Origin: Sutcliffiella horikoshii
GTDB lineage: Bacteria; Bacillota; Bacilli; Bacillales; Bacillaceae_I
Reading direction: 5' to 3'
DNA: 64,000 nt
Assembly (NCBI RefSeq): GCF_020524325.1
Contig: NZ_JAIVKY010000009.1
Coordinates: forward strand, 248,001 to 312,000
The notes under the pieces were generated by a model that had not been told where the DNA came from, did no database searches, and was given only the letters and a program-made list of their open reading frames with translations. The translations under genes were made by a program, and so were the position numbers. Of this stretch, positions 7,778 through 15,735 are shown one piece after another (the first letter of the stretch is position 1; each line of letters starts with the position of its first letter).

Positions 7778-8325
7778 ACATCCCCTATACTCTCCCTTAC
7801 ATTGATTTTCCATATCATATGATGATAGCCTTCCCCCCAGTAGTTTTCTAGAAAATAAGAAGGCTCACCAAATTTCTTCTTCCAAATATTCTGCGCACGT
7901 GCATACCCGCTATCTAAGCAAAACTCGCGAATTCCTTTGTTCAGAAGTGTTCGATACATATTTTTTAAAAGTAAATTCCCTACTCCCTTCCTTTGGAAAT
8001 CAGGATGCACAAACACCGTCCCCACCTCATGCAATTGCTTTAATGCGTTATCGGTACATTTGCATATAAGGTCGCTTGCCTCACCATGTTCAATAGTACC
8101 AATGATCTTTTCTCTTTCTAAAGCCAGCAGAAAAAATCGATTCTCTCCATTGCTTGCTAAATCATCCGTAAAGTAAGCTTTCTTATACTCAATCTCAGCT
8201 TCCAAACCCTCTAACTGATTCCCTATGCCTTCTTTGATAAATGTATCTTCAATAACTGTTCTAAAAAAATGATGTAATTCATTAATATCTTCTGCTCTTG
8301 GCCTTCTTATCTCTATCTTAATCAT
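7774..8325 (-). CDS. GNAT family N-acetyltransferase
   Basis: 183 residues. Clear GNAT core: VFVHPDFQRKGVGNLLLKNMYRTLL contains the acetyl-CoA-binding Q-R-K-G-V-G loop, and the end has a short YFLENYWG region. Overlaps the upstream HAD gene by 4 bases and the next gene by 4 bases, so expressed as one coupled operon. Substrate unknown. Confidence 0.85.
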   Translation of the reverse strand: MIKIEIRRPRAEDINELHHFFRTVIEDTFIKEGIGNQLEGLEAEIEYKKAYFTDDLASNGENRFFLLALEREKIIGTIEHGEASDLICKCTDNALKQLHEVGTVFVHPDFQRKGVGNLLLKNMYRTLLNKGIREFCLDSGYARAQNIWKKKFGEPSYFLENYWGEGYHHMIWKINVRESIGDV

Positions 8326-8990
8326 TTATAGACCCTGCTTCCCAGCAACATATCTTTTAATTGATCTATACTAGAAACGATGCAAGTCGGTTCCGCATCT
8401 CTTATTTCTTCCTGAGAACCGTACCCATACGTCACCCCAATTGAGTCAATCCCTGTATTCTTCGCCCCAATAATATCGTGCTTCCGGTCTCCAATCATGA
8501 CAAAGTCACCGCGATTAAATTCAGAATATTTATCAAGTATGTATTGGATGATTTCCGTTTTGGATGCCCTTGTACCATCGAGGTTACTTCCGACAATCAG
8601 TTGAAAATACTTCTCTAACTCAAAATACTTTATTATCTGCTCAGCGAAAACGGTAGGCTTCGAGGTTGCCACCACTAATATAAAGCAGCACTCATTTAAC
8701 GCCTCTAAAAGCAAGGAAATATCCGGATATAGGACATTTTCAAACATCCCCTTCTCCTTAAACCTATCTCTATAAAAATCGATAGCACGTATAGATTGCT
8801 TTTCATCTAAACCATAATACTCCGCAAAAGAAACCTGGAGTGGGGGACCGATAAAAGTCTCAAGTCTATCGGTATCAGATTCCACAATACCCATTTTCGC
8901 TAATGCATATTGAACCGATTTTGTGATACCTTCTTTTGGATCGGAAAGCGTTCCATCTAAATCAAATAGAATGATCTTGTATTCTGCCAA
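8322..8990 (-). CDS. HAD hydrolase, phosphoglycolate-phosphatase-like
   Basis: 222 residues, HAD subfamily IA. Motif I is FDLDGTLSDP near the N-terminus with nucleophile Asp and acid Asp, motif II is VVATSKP (Ser in place of Thr), motif III Lys is in SKTEI, and motif IV is MIGDRKHDIIGA. It probably removes phosphate from a small metabolite (Gph or 5'-nucleotidase type). The TTG start is supported by GGAGGG 7 bases upstream. Confidence 0.85.
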   Translation of the reverse strand: MAEYKIILFDLDGTLSDPKEGITKSVQYALAKMGIVESDTDRLETFIGPPLQVSFAEYYGLDEKQSIRAIDFYRDRFKEKGMFENVLYPDISLLLEALNECCFILVVATSKPTVFAEQIIKYFELEKYFQLIVGSNLDGTRASKTEIIQYILDKYSEFNRGDFVMIGDRKHDIIGAKNTGIDSIGVTYGYGSQEEIRDAEPTCIVSSIDQLKDMLLGSRVYK

Positions 8991-9015
8991 AAAGTTCCCT
9001 CCTTGTTACTACTGA

Positions 9016-9228
9016 TTACTGCTTACGCAACCGTGAATGCCGTTTATCTGCTGCATTCAAAATAAATAAAATAGAAAAAAAGTTGATGAATACTCCTACA
9101 GAAATCATGATCCAAGTAGCAATTGGGAATAAATCTGCCAGTAGAAACAGTAATGGGGTTACTAGCACCAAGGTTAATCCTATGAAAAATGACTTTCTCT
9201 CCGGTACTGCTTTGATTTTATCTATCAT
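9016..9228 (-). CDS. Small two-TM membrane protein
   Basis: 70 residues with two hydrophobic segments (FFIGLTLVLVTPLLFLLADLF, TWIMISVGVFINFFSILFIL) and a basic C-terminus. Well-placed AAAAGGTG site. It lies between the HAD gene and the DUF4269 gene on the same strand. Function unknown. Confidence 0.62.
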   Translation of the reverse strand: MIDKIKAVPERKSFFIGLTLVLVTPLLFLLADLFPIATWIMISVGVFINFFSILFILNAADKRHSRLRKQ

Positions 9229-9262
9229 TTTTTCACCTTTTCCTGTTAAGAATGGTAGCTCT

Positions 9263-9799
9263 TTATGGCTGTACTATTCCTTCTTCCACACCGAACAAAA
9301 GAAGGCCTTCATAAGGATCACCGCTAATGTTAAGAAGTTTACAAAAAGCCGGTTCCGTTTTATACCCCTGCTTTTTAAGGCTAATCACTTTTTCTCTTAA
9401 GTCTGGATCTCTTTCCAACAATTCATATTCAATCTTCATATGCAGGTACGCGTACTGTTTGAGTATAGGCTGAGCTTGACCGAACAATTCAAACTCGAAA
9501 TCATGAAAAGTAAAATTCGCTTTCACGACTTCCTTGCCCCGGATTGTTTTTCTTTTTAAAGTGAAATTTTCTTTATCAGCGTAAAGAGTATACAATTTGT
9601 TTGCGAAAGTATCTAATTCCCTTACTTCCATAATGATGTCTAGATCTGAATCTTTCACATCAATACCGATAGGAAGTGTTCCACATACTACTAGGTTATA
9701 AATATGTAGGTCATTTAAAATATTTAACTCGATAATGGCTGAATAAGCCTTCTGCTGTTGTATATTACCGGTCTGCATTTGCTCGAAAAGATTATTCAA
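9263..9799 (-). CDS. DUF4269 nucleotidyltransferase-like protein
   Basis: 178 residues matching the DUF4269 pattern: VVCGTLPIGIDVKDSDLDII carries the SDLD acidic pair typical of minimal nucleotidyltransferases, followed by FTFHDFEFELFGQ with a third acidic site. The product is probably a nucleotidyltransferase-fold protein; its substrate is unknown. Followed by a bidirectional terminator at its upstream side separating it from the next GNAT. Confidence 0.78.
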   Translation of the reverse strand: MNNLFEQMQTGNIQQQKAYSAIIELNILNDLHIYNLVVCGTLPIGIDVKDSDLDIIMEVRELDTFANKLYTLYADKENFTLKRKTIRGKEVVKANFTFHDFEFELFGQAQPILKQYAYLHMKIEYELLERDPDLREKVISLKKQGYKTEPAFCKLLNISGDPYEGLLLFGVEEGIVQP

Positions 9800-9827
9800 G
9801 TACCCACTCTCCTAAATCCTAAAAAAT

Positions 9828-9860
9828 CTAGCGCTATTCCTGTTTCTAGAATAGCGCTAG
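9828..9860. terminator. Bidirectional intrinsic terminator
   Basis: Perfect 12-bp stem CTAGCGCTATTC (9828-9839) with GAATAGCGCTAG (9849-9860), flanked by an A-run on one side and GTTTT on the other. It ends the GNAT gene starting at 10284. Confidence 0.85.
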
Positions 9861-9873
9861 GTTTTGAAAATAT

Positions 9874-10284
9874 TTAATGAAACTTCGCAAACGCCACTAA
9901 CGTCCCCTTATCACAAGACTCGAAGCCGTTTTTCTCATAGAAATGCCTTACATCAGGGGCTTCATCTGTTAACAAGACTTTTTGCCGCACATGTTTGTAT
10001 TTCTCTAGAACCTGTTGCATTAGTTGAGTAGCAATTCCTTGATTTTGATATGCATTCAACACCAGAATGTCTTGGATATAGATAATGGTCAAACCATCCC
10101 CAACTATCCGAATCAACGCTACTAATTCGTCACCATTCCAAGCAGAAACCACTTCTAAAGAGTTATAGAATGCTTGTTTAAGGACATCTAAATCCTTGGT
10201 GTAAGCATACCATTCTACATCGTTGTATAACCTCTCTAATTGTTCTAACTTGATCGCTTTATCTCTACTAAATTTAATTTCCAT
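9874..10284 (-). CDS. GNAT family N-acetyltransferase
   Basis: 136 residues, a minimal GNAT. The acetyl-CoA loop is in LVLNAYQNQGIATQLMQQVLEKY and the C-terminal HFYEKNGFESCDKG is typical of small Bacillus GNATs. Start supported by AGGAGGAAAAGGAA. Substrate unknown. Upstream lies the 52-bp repeat array. Confidence 0.85.
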   Translation of the reverse strand: MEIKFSRDKAIKLEQLERLYNDVEWYAYTKDLDVLKQAFYNSLEVVSAWNGDELVALIRIVGDGLTIIYIQDILVLNAYQNQGIATQLMQQVLEKYKHVRQKVLLTDEAPDVRHFYEKNGFESCDKGTLVAFAKFH

Positions 10285-10425
10285 TTCCTTTTCCTCCTCA
10301 AAATTATTATTTTGAAGAGTTCATCCACCATTTAACCACTTTCATATACCTCCAACTTGCTTTAATTGCATATACATTATTTCGACTTTATTCTGCAAAC
10401 ACCTTCATAAATTTCTAAAATCCGG

Positions 10426-10630
10426 ATGAAGACCTGACCACTCCGTTTTTCCTTCCACAGAAGTCTTCATAACACCTATGAAGACCTGACCACTCCGTTT
10501 TCCCTTCTAGAGAAGTCTTCATAGCACCCATGAAGACCTGACCACCCCGTTTTTCCTTCCAGAGAAGTCTTCATAACACCCATGAAGACCTGGCCAGACG
10601 TTTTTTCCATCCAGAAAGGTCTTCATAAAT
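10426..10630. repeat. 52-bp palindromic tandem repeat array, about 4 units
   Basis: Four head-to-tail units, each starting ATGAAGACCTG and containing AGAAGTCTTCAT about 33 bases later, so each unit can fold into a hairpin. Spacing between unit starts is 52 bases for the first three; the fourth is more diverged. The same unit design occurs at 45948-46099. It occupies most of the 358-base gap between two minus-strand genes. Confidence 0.88.
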
Positions 10631-10642
10631 ATATAAAGCTAA

Positions 10643-11047
10643 TTAATCCTCTTTCAAACTATCCAACAGCACATATCCAAATATCAATCCAGCGATGTTG
10701 GAGCTATCTAAATGTATAATGTCAATCGCAAACGGAAGATACTTACCTAGAAAAGTGAAAGAAAGTAGTGGGACCAAAGCTAGATAAAGGGTAGGGAGTC
10801 CAACTGCCAATAACTTTATCCAATTCACGGACCATGCTTTGTCCCGCTTAATTTCTGTTATTAATTTTGGCAAACGAAGGAGTATTCCAATTATGACTGG
10901 GAAAGCAGTCGCAAATATTGCCGCAGGCCATAAATTATAGGTCATTTGACCTTTTTCAATTAATTGTAGCTCATACCTTGAACCGATAAAGAATATAAGA
11001 ACTATTGCTACAGTCCAGAAAAAATATTTTAAGAATTTACGCATCAT
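10643..11047 (-). CDS. Membrane protein, unknown function
   Basis: 134 residues with about four hydrophobic segments (FWTVAIVLIFFIG, AAIFATAFPVIIGILL, LAVGLPTLYLALVPLLSF and NIAGLIFGYVLL). The ATG follows ATAGGAGG; the first or second Met could be used. No family recognised. Confidence 0.65.
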   Translation of the reverse strand: MMRKFLKYFFWTVAIVLIFFIGSRYELQLIEKGQMTYNLWPAAIFATAFPVIIGILLRLPKLITEIKRDKAWSVNWIKLLAVGLPTLYLALVPLLSFTFLGKYLPFAIDIIHLDSSNIAGLIFGYVLLDSLKED

Positions 11048-11145
11048 AAAACCTCCTATATTTTGCTGGGCATCTTTAAGTATTTATACGGAGTTACAGT
11101 TAATAAGTTTCACACTTTCAAGTAAAAAACTTCCATAAATCTAAA

Positions 11146-11175
11146 AAGCACAACCATCGTTCCATGGTCGTGCTT
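11146..11175 (-). terminator. Intrinsic terminator after the PLD-like gene
   Basis: AAGCACAACCAT pairs with ATGGTCGTGCTT (one mismatch), with T-rich sequence following on the minus strand. Confidence 0.75.
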
Positions 11176-11190
11176 CAGTAAAAAATTATT

Positions 11191-13179
11191 CTAGTCTATA
11201 CTTCCACCTGCATTCAGGTATCGTGCATTAAATTCCTGAACGAATTGATTAACTATTTCTGTATCATGAATGATCAGCATGTTTTCATCATTGACATCAT
11301 TTCCGTTGTTGCTCCAATTGGTGGAACCTACCACTACCGTTGGATCACTTGTTGTATCCGCATCAATCAACATCGTTTTGCTGTGAAGTTTCCGGTCTTC
11401 GTTAGCTTGGTAAACTGGTGCTGGATTGGCCCACCGAGTGTTCGGATTGTCTACACTGGTTTGACTAGCAGTACGGCCTGTCATATCCACACTAGCACTC
11501 CACCATTGATTCCAGAAGCTAGAGTCGAATAAACCTTTAACATCAAATCCAGTTAGTGTACCTTCTAGGTCGTTGTATGACCCCTCATATTTATTTTTCA
11601 GTTCGTCTACAAGACCTTGGTCACTCCAAGCGAAAATAGTGAAATAGCTGTTTATGTCTGCTTCATTCTTGACTAACTCTCTCATACGGCCTAACGCATC
11701 ATCTCCAGTAGAGAAATAAACTTCTACCGTTTTCCCACCTATATCAAAAAAATGTTGCGTATTGTCTGTTTTTCCTGTTCCAAAATTAGAAACCATAGGA
11801 TCCGGAGTCAACGAACCACTACCCCACATTTCGTTAAACTCTGTTTCATAGGCGTTGGCAATTTCAGGTGCATGAAGTTCTACCACATGTTGCTGATTTC
11901 CACCTAACACACCGTTCGCCATGTTCTCTTCTGAACCATATAAACCAGTGACAGTGAAATTCCAACTGCCTGTAAATACCCACGTATCATCTACCACTGC
12001 AAATTTATTGTGCATTTGGACTCCGGGAGAATAATAAGTCCCATCTGTCTTTTGTTCAGCGTCAACAAATAAATAGCCAGTTTGATTTGTGCTTCCAATA
12101 GTATAGGTTCCATAGGAAAAGTCATTTGGTACAGGCGGTAATCCGTGTTTCTCTCTTAATGTTGCATCTTCTACTGCTAACATGGCAGAATCAGAAAAAA
12201 CGTGAATGTCGTCATTTGTTCCAACGAGTCCATCTTCTCCTCTAACCATTTCCTCTACATATAATCTCATCGTGTTAAAACGATCCGCATAATGAGGGTC
12301 TGTAGCATCCTTTGCATCTGCAATGACACGTACATCTATCCCTTGTGCGGCCTTATTTATTAACGTATCGACCACACGCGGTAGGTTAATTTCATACGTA
12401 GCAAAATCAATACTGGTTGTCGCTTGATTTAATCTTTCAATCAAACGATCTTCAAGGTTTACGTTATAGTTAGCTGAATTTCCTGTTGTAGCATAATCAG
12501 TCAATGCACATTTATTGAAGTAAACATTAATCGCAAATAGTTCACTAGATACATTGTTTAATTGTTCCGTAGTATCGCCGCAAAAATTACTTCCTGTTGT
12601 GCCACCGGTAGATCCGCCACTTCCAGAAGTTGAACTGTTGGCAGGGGTACCGTATCCACCATCATACACATCTGTAGCTGTTTTCCAACTCTCAGCAACC
12701 GTTCCTAGCCCATTCGTGTCGACCCTTTCCATCGTCGCCTTAGAAGTGTTATCCCCTCCATACCAAGCATCGACAGAATCTACTAGAACACCATTAGCAT
12801 CGCGCAACTCCAGAATTTCAGCACTATTTCCAAGTGAACCGCTGTAAATCAAATCTGCTGCTATGCCTGCTACTGAATTATCATCTGTCTTTTCTAGCAA
12901 ATAAAATCCGTTGGCCGGGATTTGACCTTCTAAGTTAATAGATGGAGATCCATCTTGAGCGTTAAGTGACCACCCCGTTAAGTCAATCGGCTCATTTGTG
13001 GTGTTATGTAGCTCCAGCCATTCATCGGTGTAATTATGTGTTGTTCCCATCCAAGCAATTTCGTTCAACACTACACTATTAGTAGCGGTAGCATACACGT
13101 TTTCTTCCTTTTCAAAAATTGGAACAAAAAACGAGAATATGAGTGCAAAAACCAATGATAGATTTACAGACCTTTTCAT
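11191..13179 (-). CDS. Secreted LTD plus phospholipase-D-like protein
   Basis: 662 residues. A Sec signal peptide (residues 1-32) is followed by a lamin-tail domain (about 38-160; VVLNEIAWMG, DEWLELHNTT, DLTGWSL), a Gly/Ser-rich linker (about 180-197), and two PLD half-domains. HKD motifs are HNKFAVVDD near residue 390 and HSKTMLIDAD near 605, each followed by a GS-x-NW/N motif. This layout fits an extracellular nuclease or phosphodiesterase of the PLD superfamily; phospholipase activity is not certain. A good AAGGAG site supports the start. It is downstream of, and on the same strand as, the c-di-GMP-controlled gene but separated by a hairpin. Confidence 0.87.
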   Translation of the reverse strand: MKRSVNLSLVFALIFSFFVPIFEKEENVYATATNSVVLNEIAWMGTTHNYTDEWLELHNTTNEPIDLTGWSLNAQDGSPSINLEGQIPANGFYLLEKTDDNSVAGIAADLIYSGSLGNSAEILELRDANGVLVDSVDAWYGGDNTSKATMERVDTNGLGTVAESWKTATDVYDGGYGTPANSSTSGSGGSTGGTTGSNFCGDTTEQLNNVSSELFAINVYFNKCALTDYATTGNSANYNVNLEDRLIERLNQATTSIDFATYEINLPRVVDTLINKAAQGIDVRVIADAKDATDPHYADRFNTMRLYVEEMVRGEDGLVGTNDDIHVFSDSAMLAVEDATLREKHGLPPVPNDFSYGTYTIGSTNQTGYLFVDAEQKTDGTYYSPGVQMHNKFAVVDDTWVFTGSWNFTVTGLYGSEENMANGVLGGNQQHVVELHAPEIANAYETEFNEMWGSGSLTPDPMVSNFGTGKTDNTQHFFDIGGKTVEVYFSTGDDALGRMRELVKNEADINSYFTIFAWSDQGLVDELKNKYEGSYNDLEGTLTGFDVKGLFDSSFWNQWWSASVDMTGRTASQTSVDNPNTRWANPAPVYQANEDRKLHSKTMLIDADTTSDPTVVVGSTNWSNNGNDVNDENMLIIHDTEIVNQFVQEFNARYLNAGGSID

Positions 13180-13293
13180 TCTTCCAACTCCTTTTTTAAA
13201 AATAAAATAATTACTATACTAGTATAAAGTAAGTTCGCTCTATTTTTGTTAAGTTACTATTATTTATCTGTTAATATTCTTAAAACAAAGACA

Positions 13294-13321
13294 AGAGGCA
13301 TTGATATCTATCAATGCCTCT
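13294..13321 (-). terminator. Terminator after the DUF5667-like gene
   Basis: Perfect 13-bp stem AGAGGCATTGATA / TATCAATGCCTCT followed on the minus strand by a weak T-rich tract. Confidence 0.75.
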
Positions 13322-13385
13322 ACAAAATAGATTTGAAGTATATCGATTACCTTTATCTATTCTTCTGTAGCTTTGTCTTTAGTCT

Positions 13386-14660
13386 TTAGTCTTCATCGCC
13401 ATCGTCGTCTTCATCTTCGTTATCTTCTTCGTCATCATCTTCGTCTTCATCTTCGTCTTCATCTTCGTCGTCTGTGTTAGATTTCTCACGCTTGCGCTTA
13501 TCTTTCTTTTCCGCTTCCTCACGCTTGCGCTCTTCTTCCTCTTCCGCTTCCTCACGCTTGCGCTCTTCTTCCTCTTCCGCTTTCTCACGCTTGCGCTCTT
13601 CTTCCTCTTCCGCTTTCTCACGCTTGCGTTCTTCTTCCTCTTCCGCTTTCTCACGCTTGCGTTCTTCTTCCTCTTCCGCTTTCTCACGCTTGCGCTCTTC
13701 TTCCTCTTCCGCTTTCTCACGCTTGCGTTCTTCTTCCTCTTCCGCTTTCTCACGCTTGCGTTCTTCTTCCTCTTCTACTTTCTCACGCTTGCGTTCTTCT
13801 TTTTCTTCCGCTTTCTCACGCTTGCGATTCTCTTCTTTTTCTTTTTTTTTGTCTATAGTTTTATTATTTTCTTTCACACTAGTAGCAGTTGTTTTTTCAT
13901 TTTGGTCCTCTTCTGTTTCTTCATTTTCTGTTCCTTCGTCCTCTTCGTTCTCTTCGCTATCTACTTTGGGCTCTTTCTCTTTTTTCTTTATTTCTGAAGG
14001 GTTAAAGCCCAATTCTTTTGCTATTTCTCCAAATCCTTTATCTTCCTCAGCAAATAAATCCGCCACTTCCTCAACTGTTTTCCCTGATTTTTCAGCAAGG
14101 ATAAACACCTGTGCAATCTGACCAAAGCCTAGTCCCTGTTCCCGTAGTTCTGCAACTTTCTCTTCAGATAGGCCTTTTACAATAGCCGGCAACTGTTTAA
14201 TGATTACTGTTCTTTGTTCTAATTCTTCTTTTGTTTCGTCTTCTAATTTATCTTCTAATTCCTCATCAACTTCTGTAGCTTCTTCCATTTCATCGTGAAG
14301 CTCATTCAACTCTTCCTCTTCCATCTCTTCATTCAAGTACAGTTCAGATAGCTTTTCTTCCGCTAACTCAAGTTTGTCTATGTAGTCCTTCACTGTTTCG
14401 TTAATGAACTCTTCTTTCTCTTCTGCATTCATTTCTTTTGCCTCTGCCAAACGTTCTTTGGCAAAGTTCAACAGTAGCTCTAATTCCTTTGTATCTTTCA
14501 CTGTAATGAACAGCTGCAACTCCTCCAGCATTTGATCTACCGAATACATGACGTGATCTGGGGTAATACCTCCATCCACATCCTCCGTTGCTGCTGAAGC
14601 AGTAGTTCCGAATGCTAGTAAACTTGAAAATAAAACTGGAATAATCACTCTTCTTTTCAT
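13386..14660 (-). CDS. Secreted DUF5667-like protein with ER/K single alpha-helix
   Basis: 424 residues. Signal peptide (1-23, cleaved after ASA), then a DUF5667-like helical region (GITPDHVMYSVDQMLEELQLF onward, about 30-130), an acidic helical part, a region with repeated GFGQIAQ/GFGEIAKELG motifs (about 175-215), a Glu-rich linker, and about 11 copies of an 11-residue unit (ERKREKAEEEE), then a poly-Asp/Glu tail. Alternating blocks of Glu and Arg/Lys predict a rigid single alpha-helix rather than a coiled coil. No LPxTG or anchor is visible, so it is probably released or held by charge. Expression is under a c-di-GMP-I riboswitch and a sigma-D-like promoter. Confidence 0.85.
   Translation of the reverse strand: MKRRVIIPVLFSSLLAFGTTASAATEDVDGGITPDHVMYSVDQMLEELQLFITVKDTKELELLLNFAKERLAEAKEMNAEEKEEFINETVKDYIDKLELAEEKLSELYLNEEMEEEELNELHDEMEEATEVDEELEDKLEDETKEELEQRTVIIKQLPAIVKGLSEEKVAELREQGLGFGQIAQVFILAEKSGKTVEEVADLFAEEDKGFGEIAKELGFNPSEIKKKEKEPKVDSEENEEDEGTENEETEEDQNEKTTATSVKENNKTIDKKKEKEENRKREKAEEKEERKREKVEEEEERKREKAEEEEERKREKAEEEEERKREKAEEEEERKREKAEEEEERKREKAEEEEERKREKAEEEEERKREEAEEEEERKREEAEKKDKRKREKSNTDDEDEDEDEDEDDDEEDNEDEDDDGDED
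13480..13835 (-). repeat. 33-bp coding tandem repeats (11-residue unit)
   Basis: About 11 nearly identical 33-bp units inside the DUF5667-like gene, each encoding one ERKREKAEEEE-type unit. Central copies differ by one or two bases, so copy number should vary by slippage or recombination without breaking the frame. Confidence 0.92.
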
Positions 14661-14698
14661 GAATGTTCCTCCTAAATTTTTTTAGAATCAGACGATAG

Positions 14699-14724
14699 AA
14701 AAAAGAATGACAGATTATTCATTC
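14699..14724 (-). terminator. Riboswitch expression-platform terminator
   Basis: GAATGA/TCATTC 6-bp stem (minus strand, 14724 to 14705) with six Us (14704-14699), directly after the aptamer and 39 bases before the ATG. Confidence 0.72.
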
Positions 14725-14797
14725 TCGGCAGCTGGCTGACTCCTTGAGTCCCTATAGCTTTGCGTCCCTATATTACTAAAGGTTTGCCCTTATCGAG
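14725..14797 (-). promoter_or_regulatory. c-di-GMP-I (GEMM) riboswitch aptamer
   Basis: On the minus strand the conserved GEMM-I blocks occur in order: AGGGCAAACC, then GGGACGCAAAGC, UAUAGGGACU, a short loop, AGUCAGCCAGCUGCCG. These match the class that binds cyclic di-GMP. A terminator hairpin follows at once, so ligand binding should control read-through into the secreted DUF5667-like gene. Whether c-di-GMP turns it on or off cannot be read directly. Confidence 0.92.
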
Positions 14798-14815
14798 TTT
14801 GATTCCACGACTTTT

Positions 14816-14842
14816 ATATCGGTGCTAGAACATTTTTATTTA
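14816..14842 (-). promoter_or_regulatory. Sigma-D-like promoter for the riboswitch transcript
   Basis: Minus strand TAAA (14839-14842), exactly 15 bases, then ACCGATAT (14816-14823). The sigma-D (SigD/FliA-type) consensus is TAAA-N15-GCCGATAT, so only one position differs. Transcription would begin just upstream of the aptamer. Confidence 0.68.
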
Positions 14843-14906
14843 GAGGCTTTCTTCATGCGCTATTTGTATTCACAAGTAAAAGGCTTCTCGGTCCATAATA
14901 TTTCAT

Positions 14907-14944
14907 AAAAAAATGGCCTGAGTATAGTCACTCAAGCCATTTTT
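14907..14944. terminator. Intrinsic terminator after the peroxiredoxin-like gene
   Basis: Long stem AAAAATGGC-CTGAGT / ACTCA-AGCCATTTTT with A- and T-runs on both sides, so it can act on either strand. Confidence 0.82.
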
Positions 14945-14957
14945 GCGTATGAATTTT

Positions 14958-15602
14958 TTAGACATTCTTTAAGATATCAATAACTTTACCTGGCTCTACA
15001 CGTTTTGTATAGTCAGAATCGACATCTGCAAAAACAATGTTACCTGACTGGTCAATCACAAATGTAGCTGGTTTTGGTAGTTCCCAATCATCATTACCAT
15101 TATGGTCCGGAACCATTAGCCCTGAACCTTTATATATCTCTACTAAATAATCCGGCATTTTAAATACTAAATTGAATTGTTCTGCAACTTGGTTACCTTC
15201 GTCACTTAGAACCAGAAATTCCAGTTCATTTTTTTCCTTTGTTGACAAGGTAGCATCAGGTGTTTGAGGACTGATGGCGATTAATGTTGCGCCAGCATCT
15301 TTGATAGAGTTTAATTCTCGCTGATAGGCTTTTAATTCAAGATTGCAGTAAGGGCACCATCCGCCGCGATAGAATGTCAGGATTACCGGACCTTTTTCAA
15401 GCTCTTCCTTAATGGACACCATTTTGCCAGTCGCGTCAGGAAGGGTAAAATCAGGTACTCTCTCTCCCTCTTTTAGCCCTTGTGCAACTCCAGACTCCTC
15501 TAGTTCTTTTGTTGCTTGCGCCATCAAGCGTTGTTTTTCCTCGGGAGCCTTTTGTTTAAATACCTCTTTATATGCTTTAATTTCTTCGAGCAATGTAGAC
15601 AT
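14958..15602 (-). CDS. AhpC/TSA family peroxiredoxin-like protein
   Basis: 214 residues. An N-terminal helical region (1-40), then a thioredoxin-fold AhpC/TSA domain: VPDFTLPDATGKMVSI, the active-site segment FYRGGWCPYCNLELKAYQ (peroxidatic Cys in GWCPYC) and a C-terminal PATFVIDQSGNIVFADV. Likely a cytosolic thiol peroxidase reducing H2O2 or organic peroxides; the CPYC pair resembles thioredoxin-like members. Good AAGGAGG site. Monocistronic with a strong terminator. Confidence 0.88.
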   Translation of the reverse strand: MSTLLEEIKAYKEVFKQKAPEEKQRLMAQATKELEESGVAQGLKEGERVPDFTLPDATGKMVSIKEELEKGPVILTFYRGGWCPYCNLELKAYQRELNSIKDAGATLIAISPQTPDATLSTKEKNELEFLVLSDEGNQVAEQFNLVFKMPDYLVEIYKGSGLMVPDHNGNDDWELPKPATFVIDQSGNIVFADVDSDYTKRVEPGKVIDILKNV

Positions 15603-15735
15603 CCTTATCTTACCTCCTTATGATCTGTTCAAAATAACCATAACAAATTAAAGTTTTCTTTACCTCTAATTTGCTTGAAGGTAGAAATCCATAGGAAAAC
15701 GCAGGAGATTATCCCCTGCGCTTTACGTCATTTAT

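Noticed and set aside
13474-14121. Plus-strand Ser/Arg-rich frame of 215 codons
   Set aside because: It is the antisense of the ER/K repeat gene and arises because the 33-bp units have no stops in that frame.
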